Source: Antedon bifida | Lineage: Eukaryota > Echinodermata > Crinoidea > Comatulida > Antedonidae | Length of the DNA: 64,000 nt | Direction of reading: 5' to 3' | Assembly (NCBI GenBank): GCA_963402885.1 | Contig: OY727100.1 | Location: 8,295,501 to 8,359,500 of the forward strand | Shown: positions 1-13,700 of the stretch, in pieces | How positions within the stretch are numbered: position 1 is the stretch's first letter | Layout of the letters: each line of letters begins with the position of its first letter | Translations under genes and position numbers: made by a program | Notes under the pieces: model-generated | Told to the model about the DNA's origin: nothing | Database searches by the model: none | Seen by the model: only the letters and a program-made list of their open reading frames with translations

Positions 1-405
1 TATCGGCTCTATGGTGTTGCATTTTGGAAACTTTTACTTCCATTAATTTGAACACCGTGTCTATACCTGGTTCAAATGGGATGTCGTTGCAGCGTTCAAA
101 TGGATGGAAATGGCAAATGCTTATGCTTATCAATAAGAAGGTTACAACGTGTTGGTCCACATGCAAATTAATTTGTAGTGTGCTCTTTATTGTATCAAGA
201 TAAACCATTGTGTTTTTCGTCTCTAGTGGGTAAAGTTGCTCTTTGAATATCTAAATTCTTTCCTCTAGTCTTCTCTTCACCAAGATATCAAAATTGACTT
301 TCTTTGCTTTATTTAACTCAGTTTTGCTTTTTGCTAACATTCTTAAATATTTTGCTAAATCATCTGTGGTAAATTCAGCTTTTTTTTTACCATTTAAAAG
401 TAGTC
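1..405 (-). pseudogene. Unrecognised open coding-like stretch at the left edge
   Basis: On the minus strand one frame is open from about 405 to the window edge except for a single TAG at 251-253. Upstream of the stop it reads AEFTTDDLAKYLRMLAKSKT and then a lysine-rich helix-like segment; downstream it runs about 83 codons to base 1. I do not recognise a family. It could be a decayed transposon protein or the edge of another gene. An AT-rich chance frame is also possible. Confidence 0.25.
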
Positions 406-2625
406 AAGCCTTGATGATTTTTTTGATTATTTTTCATTTTGCATTATTTAACTTCTTCATTGAATGTTGCCATGTTTGAAGTTAGCAATAGGTGTGGGTC
501 ATAAGATTCATTTTTTCTATTTCTATTTCAAAAGATTTTCGATGTTTGGGAAAACTTGATTTCTTGTGCGTCTAATAATACAAAATGAAATGCTTAATTT
601 GCAAATAGTATCTCGTAGCTATTTCTTTATAAAATAAAAATATGTACGGTAGTAGAATACATACCATCTAAGGTACCTCACTCAAAAGTTGCTTGTAGCT
701 GTCCTATATATTTGACTGTTATGTCCAAAAAAAAATAAATTTTATATGGTCTTTTCTTTGTGTAGCTGTATGCCGGCGAAAGTTCTGACATCTGAATGCT
801 ACTCCTACTACAGTAATGAAATGCTATTTATTATAACTTCCATTCCCCTTGAATGTGTCATCCATCGCTATCATCAAGAAATTCATAAAAGCTTCTGAAA
901 TGATTCTTGGTGTATACTTTCAGTTTTGTTTTGAGTTTAGGGTCTGTAGTTATTATCTTTGAATAGAATACAATCATTTTGCATGTCCAATGTTTTTGTA
1001 GCACTCAACATTGAGATACATCTTCTTCAAGACGGAAGGATTTTCTTTTTGCAGATACTAAAATCCTGTGCACTTTAAAGAACCTGGTGTAGGGTATGTT
1101 AGAGGTTATTCTGGTGTACTGATCCGTCTCTGCACATGTTGTCGTTGTTAACATTGGTGGCAATTCGACACAAAGGGACCCTTAAGTAAAAGTTATATAT
1201 ATATATATGTACTTTAAAATATCCATCCATATCCTAGAGTGTTTTTACACTAGAAAATTCAAATAATTTTGTTTGTTTTTAAATTCCTCGTTGATCTTCT
1301 TAAGTTTGTTAGGGTAAATCATAATATCAGAATCGGACATTATTTGTACAAACATGGAAGTACCACAAGGTATTGTACCGTTTTTGTTCAAAAATTTTTT
1401 CTCCCATCTTTAACGATGAAAATTTAACTACAATAATTTTTGGTAATGGCACATAACAATAAAAAAAAAAATTGATAATGAAATAATAAGACACTTTTTA
1501 ATAGTAATATTCTTAATTTTTAATTAAAATTTTTATGAACTGTAATTTTAAGATTGTATTATTATATTATTCATTGTTGTTATATTATATTTTTATATTT
1601 ATTGTAATAATACTACATTTTTATACTATATTTTTATATCCGTTTTTGTATAAGTAAGCAATGCAATTTCCAGTTTATTTGGACAATAAAAAGTTTTCTG
1701 TATCTCTATCTGTATCTACAGTTACTAGTCCACTGCACTGTATAAAGTGCAATATAAATACTGTGTAAAGTACTTAGAAACGTATGTATGTATTCAGCGA
1801 ATATTATAAGTCAACCAATATTATGAGTATTGTTTCATATAGCAGGTGGTTCACACTAGTCTTATCCTACCAAGTCCATACCTAAGGAATAATTCTGTAG
1901 GTGTGAATATAGGTCTCTATTTTCTAAGCATATCTTAAGTGTCATTGCAATCCTTTGTATTCAAAGTATGAAAATCTTACTTTGTTCATAAGCTTTCAAA
2001 AGATTAACTGTTAATAAAAATCACTGGAAAAAATAGTTCTATTTTATCATTTGCAAATTTTATTTATCACTTGACCACATATAGAAACAAATTAAAACAC
2101 ATCAGCTTATAATATGAACAAAATGTGAATAATGTACAAACTTAACTTAAATACTTAAAATATGGACGCAACAATAGAAAATACCATAAACAAAATAATT
2201 TATAATATAAAATATTAATAAAACTTAAATGTAAAACAGTAATAATTACTGATGATAATATATAAATTACAATACACACAAGCAATGTACACATTTTTAA
2301 AAGGTGATAACTTGTATAAGAATTCATACAAAATATGTATTTAAATGTTTTTTGATGGTTTCATGTTATTTCTTAAAAATAGAAGCTGATGGAGGGCAGT
2401 TTCATTATGGTTGACACAGCCAGCTGTGTTGAGACACATGGTGGCCCAATTAAAAACTTATGTAACTTATATCCTAACAATACCATTCAAAGCACTGCAT
2501 GGTTGGAGCAAGAAAATAAATATAATCTATGGTTTTAGGTGAAAAGTTCATTGCAATAAAATACCAACTGTGCTATTATTGGCCATGGAAAAAGTTGCTA
2601 AAGAACCAGCAGATGGTAGTTTTAA
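406..2625. other. 3' flank without a gene
   Basis: AT-rich with many stops in all frames. Around 1684-1720 an AATAAA-containing tail runs into a CTGTATCT-type short repeat, the kind of 3' end seen on some non-LTR retrotransposons. No coding potential was recognised. Confidence 0.5.
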
Positions 2626-3336
2626 CATGGATTAAGGAATAGAAGGATACGCATCAATGGTGACATCAAACAATTTTCCAACGCGCTCGCCTATACTAAA
2701 GCACTGCTGCCAATCAAACAAACATGCTATTTGAACTCTGTGTCTCTAACCGCGGCCCTCTATAGGATGCTGCTAATCAACTGTTACATTTTTTGAGAAC
2801 AAAACGTAGCCATGTAGAAATCGTATGCGCAGTCTGATTTTTTTTTTATTGAGATGTCTGCGTCGATGATTTACAACAACAAGATACTGCTGAGAAATTT
2901 TTTTTTAAATTTCATCACAATCGGACTACAAAAAGTTCACTTTCTTACGACCGTAATTTTAAGTAGTTGGTAATATTATTGAAATATGCAATTTTATAAT
3001 TTAAAGTTGCATATTGTCTTGCAACCTCCTGAAATAAAAAATTGTGTTAATCTATAGAATATTAAATAATGCATCTGACCATGTATGTCATAACTGTGTG
3101 CAGTGGTGTGCAGTACAACAAACATGTTTTTAATATATGGCTAAGCATTGGTTTCTTCATGAATCTCCTTAATTATGATTATATTTAAATTGTAGTGCCT
3201 GGTGATTGGCTAGTGGTTATGTCATCCATATCACAGCCAATCACCGGGCCTAATCAAATCAAAACTGCTCTGTCGGTTAGAGTCATGGAAGGTTTGATCT
3301 CAAACTGATGCATATCCTTCTATTCCTTAATCCATG
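2626..3336. mobile_element. ~711-bp element with 30-bp terminal inverted repeats (hAT-like, non-autonomous)
   Basis: The left end CATGGATTAAGGAATAGAAG reappears as its reverse complement at the right end, with about 30 bases matching and one mismatch. The element is flanked on both sides by GTTTTAA (2619-2625 and 3337-3343). A 7-8 bp target duplication with CA...TG ends suggests a hAT-type element. No transposase reading frame is present, so it would be non-autonomous. It lies 3' of the protease gene. Confidence 0.65.
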
Positions 3337-4605
3337 GTTTTAACGTAGCGGGCATAGGTTGTTTGTAAATAAATCACAAAGAAATACATTTTTGTAGTAT
3401 GTGAATCTCAGTCCTCACAGGGATTGGCTGTGATAAGAGGTGTTTACATTTGTCTTGTTTTTAACTTGTATACCCTCCTCCTAAATCTCCTTTAAACCTA
3501 CCCCTACTTTAAACCATATCTTCTCTTTTAAAACTCCCCCTCAATTAAACCTTCCTTTCTATTAAACCTGCTAACGTTCACTTACAATGAGTAAGATGTC
3601 TATATTTTGCTTGTATAATAAAATTTTAGAAAAATCAAAATTATTTGTGAATTACAGATAAAACAGATGTATTCCCTGTATACACTGTAGCTTGTAATAT
3701 ATGGCGCTCAAGAGAGAAGCTAATGTATTGTCAGGTGACTCAGTCAGGTGACAATGATGAATGATTTGTCTGCCATTTGCTTATCTGTGCTTTTTAATAT
3801 TTTTTGAAAATGTGTTTTACCAGTGAATTTGTCCATGTATAAATAGTGAATGTAAATAAATGATATGCTATGTATTATAGGCAAGTGGTTGTATTTTGGT
3901 ATATGTTTAACATTGTGTATTATGAACTGTGAACAGTACAAACTTTTAATTAGGCCTATGCTAGTAAAACCTAGCCTGTAAGTGTAAACTTTTTCATGAC
4001 TATTGTTAATATTTAACATAGTTAAAAGTAATTATTGCTTGATAATAACATACTTGAAGGAAACTTCCTTGTTGTCACAAATATAGAAAGCCACAAATAA
4101 GTATGGTAAAAATACAGCAAGGATAGTAAAAGAGCGTGGGTGCTCGTTCAATTGATACTTTAAAATAACTATGCTATTGCTACAGAGGTTGTATTGACCC
4201 AACTTGTTACACTATTGCGATTTTCTGATTTTATCATATATTTCCCCTGGTTTCACAAATGTCCTACAAAATTCCCTGATAAATTTGATTGATTTTGATT
4301 ATTAGTGTGTATTTCACAAAAAAATAAACAAAAGCCATTTTCAAAGTGAATTGAATTCCACCAACGGCCAACTATCCAACAGATTGAGGGCAGCAAATAT
4401 TAGTCTTTTTTTAGTATTTTGCATCGTTATTGGTTATTCTTGAAATCTCCCAATTTTTTGTTTAAAATCTCCAGATTCTAAAAATTCAAAAGATTTTTAA
4501 ACCCAGGGTTTGGCAGGTATGTTGATATTATATGAAAAAAGTTAATAAACATGAATAGAGAATAAAAATTGCCAAAACAACCACATCCTGAAAGCAGAAA
4601 GAATT
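3337..4605 (-). other. Immediate 3' flank / 3' UTR of the protease gene
   Basis: Sequence downstream of the TAA at 4606. No AATAAA was seen on the minus strand close to the stop. ATTAAA variants occur at about 3945-3950 and 3793-3798, which would give a 3' UTR of roughly 650-800 bases. The true end cannot be fixed from sequence. Confidence 0.35.
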
Positions 4606-4763
4606 TTATATTTGATTATGTCTGCCCGATTTCTTTCTAGCTTTCTTAATTTTTGTACAAGTTCGACAACTGTGTCCACAGAATCGGCTCATAAATGCTG
4701 GGTTTGCCTTGCACCAGTTGGTTGTGGCCCACACCTTGCATCTTTTACTGTAATTTTTACATT
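4606..4763 (-). CDS. Exon 22: ShK domain 14, basic tail and stop
   Basis: Final coding exon (residues 896-947), cores CKNYSKRCKVWATTNWC and FMSRFCGHSCRTC. It is followed by a strongly basic tail, KIKKARKKSGRHNQI, and TAA at 4606-4608. The basic tail could bind glycosaminoglycans or other acidic matrix; this is an inference from charge alone. Acceptor tttacag. Confidence 0.93.
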
Positions 4764-7700
4764 CTGTAAAGAAAAGACAGGTGTTGTGTGATTTTAGTTA
4801 CTACAGTCAGAAATAGGGGAAAAAACTACTAGGATGACCAGGACAACATTTTCCAGAGATTTATATTCTATGCATAGTTCTAATACTAAAACTAAACAGA
4901 GAGCTCGAACTTAACACATATAACACATTAAAACATCTTCTAAGCCTAAATAAATTGCCCAACACCATTACCATTTCTTTTGACAGAAACTGTATTATGT
5001 ATATATGAGAAAGGCGTCGTTAAATGTGTGCAGTAGATATTACAATTACGGAACAATTACAGAAACCCCACTAAAAAATTACCATTGTCTTTAGGATTTG
5101 AACACAATTGACAGCTCCTTGGACACTGATAAGGAATTTCTTTAACATCATTCGTACATCTCCCTTTCAGAGCCCAAAATTGGCATTCTTTAGAACCATC
5201 TATGCATTCTGAAATGTAATTACAAATGAATACTTTATTCAAAGCATAAGGGATGAAAGAAAGAACTGAACATTATTAAAATATAATTACAGTGCCTGGA
5301 AATTTAGAGGCCCTCAGCGGCGTGGGAACGGGGGAGGGGAGGGGGTGGTGGGTCAGGGAGAGCAACTGATCTCAAATTTTGACCCCCCACAAATTTTAAA
5401 GATATTTCTTTTCAACGTCGTGCCTTAGCTCTTTTCGCTCAAAAATACAAACAGGCAAGTTCAAAACAGCCTTTACTATAGGCTGATATTGAACATTTTA
5501 ATGCAAAAAGAATGTACGACACTCCGTTTTGAGGTAACTTTGGTCTCTGAAAATATGATCGCTTGATCTGTTATGCATTGCTCATATATGTGGCTCAATT
5601 ATTTGGTGTAAGCCCCAATTCCCCTATTTAAAAATCAATAATACACCACTGAACCCCACTTCAAAAATCGCTTGGTTGAGATGCTATGAAATATTTTACA
5701 TTAAAGGTGATTAATAAAAGTTTGATATTCTATTGGCTAGACTTCTCGTCTCATATGCTGCCACCTTTCATAACAGTTTGGAGCCGAGCAGTTTTGCTTT
5801 AAATTGAATGTTCAGCTTTATTTGGTTTAACATACCCATACTCCCATTGTATTTAACTGTACATGTGTTGCAACTCAAACGACAGTTTCTTCCCATCCAC
5901 TCTGGCTGCGATGAGCATCCTCCATCTTTGGCCCAGACTGGACAGTATGCAAAACTATCATTGCATTCTGGACACAAGAAAACAAAGTTAGATTAGTGAA
6001 ATGCATAAAAACAAAAACAAAATTCATACTGACATTTAAGATGAACATTTTTAAATGAAGTGAAGATAGCACATGTCAATGGCAGGGCTGTGTTTAACAG
6101 GGATTGAAGAGTTGGATTGAAACAATGCTAAATTATCACACATTCATCAACAGATAAATTTGTATAGTGTTTGCACGATTTGCTTCTTATTTATTTTGTA
6201 AAGACTATATCTTTAGAAAAATAATACTGTACTTATTTCATCATAATTGGTGGCCCACTCATACTTTAAATTAAGCAGAACAACTTTGTCTACTACTATA
6301 TTATATGAAGCAAATTAAAACAAACCGAACACATGAACATAGTGTTTAAACATAACTTTCTCAGACATTCAAATGCAATTAGTATTTATTTTTCTATATT
6401 ATTAATATGCTCTGAATTGACCTAGTCTCCAAGCAATTATAAATCTATTCAATAACACATTGAGTCACATTTAGCTTGACAATAAGACTTTGTATTTATA
6501 CAATATTTTGTATAATAAATTATGTTTTAAATAGGGTGTAACATTATCCCACTCTTCTGCCTGGTTTTACACTGTGACTCAATATTCAATTGCATTTAAT
6601 AAACAGAATTAGTGGTTTATAAACATTTTTATGGGAACAAACCAGGGAAAGAGACTTAAACGTCTTCTAAGAATTCTCTAAAGATATGAGTAATCTGTTT
6701 ATATCTTATCTTGCAAATAAATATACATACATTTTTTTTTTTTGTTTAAGTGTTTTTAGATAAAAATCTAGTATTGATGTTTACAGCTGTTTAACCTTTT
6801 AACAATTCTTGGCAATTCAGTTTTTTTAAACAATTGAAACATAAGAAACATAGAGAGTGAACTGAAGGTCAAATAAATGAATTTGCCGTTTATGAATTTC
6901 TATGCTTATGTAATTTTAGTTTGTGTTATGTTCTTTTTAAAAAGTCAGGTATGTCACTGTGTAAAGGCTCTTTTCTAATGGTCAAAACATTGCTTTTTTA
7001 CATACGTACATGTTTTACACAGTAGTTTTTACACACAGGTTTTAAAACACATTAGTTGTACATGCATTGATTTTACACTCATTGGTTTTACAAGCATTGG
7101 TTTTGCACACATCTTGAACATTTCAATCTGGTTTCACACACATTGGTTCTACACACATTGGTTACACCCACAAACATGAATGGTTTTGCACACATTGGTT
7201 CTACACACATTGGTTACATACATTGATTGGTTCTACACAAATTGGTTACACCCACAAACATGAATGGTTTTGCACACATTGGTTCTACACACATTGGTTA
7301 CATACATTGATTGGTTCTACACACATTGGTTACACCCACAAACATGAATGGTTTTGCACACATTGGTTCTACACACATTGGTTGCATACATTGATTGGTT
7401 CTACACAAATTGGTTCTACACACACAAGTTTTACACATACTGATTTTAAACACATTGGTTGTACACACAGTATTTTTACACATTGTGTTTTAAAACACAG
7501 TGGTTTTACACACATTGGTTTTGCACATTGCACAAATTGGTTTGAAACACCTTGGTTTTACGTGCATTGTTCACTCTACACACATTACACATATTGATTG
7601 TACACACTTTGGTTTTGTTCACATTGATTCTTTCTAGAGTTGTTTTAACACACATTGGTTTTACACATGGTTTTACACACATTGGTTTTACACACATTGG

Positions 7701-10700
7701 TTTTACACACATTGGTTTTACACACATTGGTTTTACATGTATTGGTTCTACACACATTGGTTGTATACTCATTGGTTTTACACACATTTCTTTTACACGC
7801 ATTGGTTTGATACACATTGGTTTGACACGCATTGTTTTGACACACATTGGTTCTACACGCATTGGTTTGACACGCATTGGTTTGACACGCATTGGTTTGA
7901 CACGCATTGGTTTGACACGCATTGGTTTGACACTGATTGGTTTGACACGCATTGGTTTGACACGCATTGGTTTGACACGCATTGGTTTGACACGCATTGG
8001 TTTGACACGCATTGGTTTGACACGCATTGGTTTGACACGCATTGGTTTGACACGCATTGGTTCTACACGCATTGGTTTGACACGCATTGGTTTGACACGC
8101 ATTGGTTTGACACGCATTGGTTTGACACGCATTGGTTTGACACGCATTGGTTTGACACACATTCGTTTGACACACATTCGTTTGACACATTGATTTTACA
8201 CACATTGGTTCTAACAATTTTGTTATCAATCACAGTAACCATATGCCACTGCAAAAAAGACTGAGATTATTTAAAATACTAGAGAACTAAGTTATATATA
8301 TATAGCATGCAAATCAAAGGTATTGGAAATATCACCAAAAGTCACCCTATCAATGTCAACAACAGTTATAAACCAGAAAATAACATTGTTAATATTATTA
8401 CAGGCTACTGTAAATCAACATGCTGTTCAATGTGCAATGTAATTAATTAATTTTAATTAATAAAAAAAGTGACTGCATAGCAGTAACTAGTTGCTGAATG
8501 TGTATAATGTAATCACAACAATATGGTGGTTGTAATTTTATTTGCAGGTTGTATAATGGCATACATTAAATCAATAGTGCTCAAGTGCATTGTATTTGTA
8601 AGAATGATTGAGTATAAATTAATTCCCTGAATAGGGAAAGAAGAAGACATTTGTTTTTTAACAAATTAAAAGTACATTTATGATTTTATGATGATAAATA
8701 CTTGTGCTAAAAGAAAATCATAATATAATATATTAATTCAATTCAACAAAAATTCAAATCAAATCTGTTTTAAAGATTAAACAAAAAGGCAATTATAATT
8801 TAAGAACGTTTAATCTCTGATAGTACTAGTAATTGACCACAATGCATTGTAGTGGCATGCTTCTTCAAACCATGCTTTTCCAAAATACCTTCCACACTTC
8901 TAGACTTTCTGGTTTTGTTAGCTGAAATAGATTGTACTAGGATTATCACACATTGTGCCAAGTCAAATTGTATTTCAAGCAATAGTGACTATTCAAATCT
9001 GAGTGACAAAAAATGCAAGGGTTGGTTGTAACCTTTAGTTTGAAACTAAGGCCTTATGGTACATGTAGTTGATTTAGTGACAATACTCACCTCAACCCAG
9101 TACAAATGATCCAAATACCCCTTAAATTATTTTTCGATGTAGGCACTAGTGCAATACCATGGAAATTTGACCTAATGGGAGACCTGATAGCTTGTTGTAT
9201 TGAATAAAATAGAACATTTTATGATATTGAAATTTAACTGCTGGATTGGGCAAAACAAATGCTAGGCGTATTACTAGCACCTTCACTGCTGGATGGCACT
9301 TTCAAGTTATCAGAAAAAAATGAACCGATGACTTTCTGTATTTCTTTATAATAATACAAGTGCTTCATCAGCAAGAAATAGTTATTCATTATTTAAAAGA
9401 TCTACTAGATTAGTGAACATTATATTTGAATTTGAAACACTAAAATAAATTGGTAAAATAATATTAAATTATATTTGATAATATGCAATATATATACACT
9501 AGATACCAGTAACTATAGCATGGAACTGAACTTTATTTATTAATAATAGTTGTTTGCTCTACACTCTAGATGATACAGTAATTGTATATAATGGGATTAA
9601 GGTAAAGAAAGTATATTAATTAATTATACTTGGTGATTCATTTCAGTGAAGCTGTTCAACCCGTTAAATTTGCTACTACTAAATAGTGAATATACTTTTA
9701 AAGAAAGAAACTGTCTATAAGTATCTGAGACTTGTCTGAAGAGTCTTCAATTAACTTGTAAATAGTAATTAGTATCTGAAAAAACACATGCCACATGGGA
9801 ATGGAATAATGACTAGCAGTGTGTTAAGTATACCCATGTCCTGAACAAGGATGGGCAAGTGATTTGCCAAAGGCAATTACCATGAGGATGTCAGTATACA
9901 CAAAACGTGTGGTTCCACAAATCTTTGAAGACTTCCCCATTGATGATTATGGACACAATTTAATTAAATTAGAAAAGTTGAACTCTCATTGACATTCCAA
10001 CTTCCAAGCACCAACTATCAACATGGATTGACAAGTATCAGGCCTAAATGCTTGTGTTGTGTTCCACAAACCTTCTCTACTGACCAGTATTTGGCTCATG
10101 AAATTATTACAGCCATCTAAAAGAGATTTATTACTAGTCTAATTTACTACAAATTGGTTTAAGCATAATGTTTGAAAAGAGAAAAGAAAGAAAGAAAGTA
10201 GGATTTTATTTTATTGAATAGATATTACTTATATACAAATATACCAAACTATAGAGTGGTTTTTACAACTCTTTAGTCAGCATCCTATTATGTGCTATTT
10301 ATGAACATTTCTAAAAACTTACTTGGCTTAGAAGCTTTCCCTTTAACATCTGTACAAGTATTACATGTAAGAGGACAGTTCTTTTTCATCCATTTTCTAT
10401 TTGATTGGCAATCACCTTTGTCAGATAAGGCCTTACATCGTCTAGTTTTGTCAATACAACCTGAGATGAATATAAATGTTTTTACTTACTTTAATTTAAA
10501 GAAACTTGTATCCCAAATACAACACTATAACAACTAACATTGTTTAGTGTGTAGTTCAGTAGAAATTATTTGTCACTTTTCTATTCCCTTAATTATTGTC
10601 AGCATCTTCATCATTTTCACAATAATTATTATGAAGATTTCATCATCACCAACATTTTATTCCTCCTCTGCACCAATTTTTCCTATTATCAACATTACCA

Positions 10701-13700
10701 TCATTTCATTTACTGTCTGTACCTTTTTTCCCATTATCACATTACCATCATTTCATTTACTGTCTGTACCTTTTTAACATTATCAACAATACCATCATTT
10801 CATTCCTCCTCTGCACCTTTTTCTCATTTTCAACATTACCATCATTCCATTCATTGTCTTCAGCTTTTCTCTATCAACATTACCATCATTTCATTCCTTT
10901 GCACCTCTTTCTCATTATCAACATTACCATCATTTCATTTACTAACTGCACCCTTTCCTCATTCCTTTTTCTCATTATCAATCATTCCTCATCTGCAATT
11001 CTTTCTCATTATGAACATTACCATCATTTCATTTACTGTCTGCGCCTCTTTCTCATTATCAACATTAGCATCATTCCATTCTTCCTCTGCACCTCTTTCT
11101 CATTATCAAAATCACCATCATTCCATTCTTCCTCTGCACCTCTTTCTCATTATCAACATTAGCATCATTTCATTCTTCCTCTGCACCTCTTTCTCATTAT
11201 CAACATTACCATCATTCCATTCTTCCTCTGCACCTCTTTCTCATTATCAACATTACCATCATTCCATTCTTCCTCTGCACCTCTTTCTCATTATCAACAT
11301 TAGCATCATTCCATTCTTCCTTTGCACATCTTTCTCATTATCAACATTAGCATCATTCCATTCTTCCTCTGCACCTCTTTCTCATTAGCATCATTCCATT
11401 CTTCCTCTGCACCTCTTTCTCATTATCAACATTAGCATCATTCCATTCTTCCTCTGCACCTCTTTCTCATTATCAACATTAGCATCATTCTATTCCTCAT
11501 CTGCACCTTTTTCTTATTATTAACATTACCATCATTCCATTCTTCCTCTGCACCTCTTTCTCATTATCAACATTACCATCATTTCATTCTTACTCTGCAC
11601 CCTTTTCTCCTTATTAACATTACCATCCTTTCATTCATTGTCTGTACCTCTTTCTCATTATCAACATTACAGTACCATCATTCCATTCCTCGTATGCACC
11701 TCTTTCTCATTATTACCTGGATCATAGCTTGTATCATTGCAGCTATTGCAGCTCAATGGGCAGTTTGGAAACATGAAATTAGGGTTGGTTAGACAGTCGC
11801 CCTTCTCTGCCCACATTGGGCATTTCCTCTGTACATCCCTACAACCTTTAGGGAAACATAACATTTATGGAGAATAAACACGAGATACAAAAGTCAGGTT
11901 TAAAAAAAAAATATATTTAATGATGGAATTTATTTCACATTATGTGTTACCAAATAAAATGCGTATTTTGCCAACATTTATTTTTTTTAAATGTAATATT
12001 ATGTAAGAAGTATGTGTGTTTATTTTAATTTATTTAAAAACTGTACTGCCTTCTTATATTAACATTGATTAACAGGAGTAAAATAATCATAAGATTGTTT
12101 TTGAACTGCTTATTTACGATGCAGGCCAAATAATTATATTGTACAAACTGTTGCCAATTGTTGAATTAGCATTTATGAACAAAGGAAATGCTTGAAGTTC
12201 ATTGTTTGAATAAATTTAATTTTTGTACACTATCTCTACACATAATACTATACCAGAGGATCCACTAATAAGTTTGATATGATAATATAAAACTCCAGAG
12301 GAAGGCAATCCAATATCGAGCTTTATTTATTCAGAAATAAGAATAATAACGTTTTTGTCGGAGTTTGTTTTATTATCAGATAATACTATCACTCTGGAAA
12401 ATATTCATGCTATCAAGAAAACCATTTTTGTTGAAAAAATAATGAAATTGGACGCCACAAATAAAAGTACTGGTAGATAATTGTTTAAAATTACTTTTTG
12501 ATTATTTCAGTACAATGTGTTTGTTTTTTGCTTTTTTGTCATCTTTTCCCATCAAAGGTGTTAAATAATATTAAAATTATTAATTAAATAAATGGTTACA
12601 ATCATTACAATATTATTTCTATTACCTGCTACAAGTGTTGGAATAATACTACAACTGTTACAACTTAGAGGGCAGTTTGGCTTCATCCATTTTGGGTTCT
12701 TCTCACAGTCTCCTTTCTTAGCCCAGCCAACACATTTATGTGTTGTATCCTCGCAGTCTGAAACAATAACAACATGAGTAGTTGGCCTAAGCCAAGAAAG
12801 AATTGTAGACAATTATGTTTCAAAGGAAAGCAATAGAGACAAGTTCATTTAGTTTGATTCACAATGTGAAATGTCAGCCAAATTATTTATGTTCAAATTA
12901 AACTACTAATAAGTTCAAGTGATACTTTTAATAACTAAGGATTTTGTTTGAGCTTTCGGGCGTGCTTTTTTTTTTACAAAAGTCTTGAGCGTACAGAACA
13001 TTAATGTTGTTTGCTTGAAATTTAATATATATTATTATAATTGTAGACATTCTTAACATATTTAAACATAATTTCCCTTCGCGTAAAAAATAAAATTGTG
13101 AAATATATACATTATCATACTGTTTCTAGGGAATAATGTTTGCGTTAAACAAATTAAACTTTTTTGATTATGGAGAAAATTTACATGAGAAAATAATGTT
13201 ATTTGAAAAAAAAAGAAACTTCAACAATAAGATTTAACAAAATTAAAACGTAATTCAAATATGCTGTTTTTTTACTTTTAATATTTGAATAACTTGGCTG
13301 ATTGTTTTATGTTGAAATGAATGAAACACGTTTTCACTAATTTTGGCAACATTCATTACACTAGTTACATGGGATTGTCGTAAGGTCACTATAACATCTT
13401 CCATTACTGTGAAGATCCTTTTTGCGGTCTCCCCTTCTTTTCGAGCTACTACCAAACGTCTCTCATCCGTCTGTCCACAACGATGAATCAGTACACCGAA
13501 ATAACAACCCCAAAACAATGGCATTACTGTAGACACAGAACAGTACCACCCACTCCTGTAACTGCTAGGAACAGGATTCATGAACTTACCAATGTCGTGA
13601 GGCGTAGGTGACGGATCTGGCAATGAAAGGGCATAGTTATCTGTGACGCATTGCTTGCAACTTAACTTGCATTTGCGAACCATCCAGTCTGCGTTGTTTG

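Larger units (their letters stand above)
5968..10322 (-). other. Intron 19 with minisatellite
   Basis: A 4.4-kb intron. About 7020-8215 is the 15-bp tandem array described separately. The remainder is AT-rich with microsatellite-like runs and no coding signal. Confidence 0.8.

Noticed and set aside
7223-8264. Several long overlapping reading frames on both strands (Cys-Gln-Thr-Asn or Thr-His-Trp-Phe type repeats)
   Set aside because: They are products of a stop-free 15-bp tandem repeat inside an intron; both strands are open equally and there is no start context or domain.
10547-11388. Long plus-strand frames rich in His, Ser and Phe
   Set aside because: They coincide with the 47-bp minisatellite in intron 18; low complexity, opposite strand to the gene.
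13255-13683. 142-codon minus-strand frame overlapping exon 16
   Set aside because: Only the first part is ShK domain 8; the rest is intron read-through after a consensus gtaagt donor.
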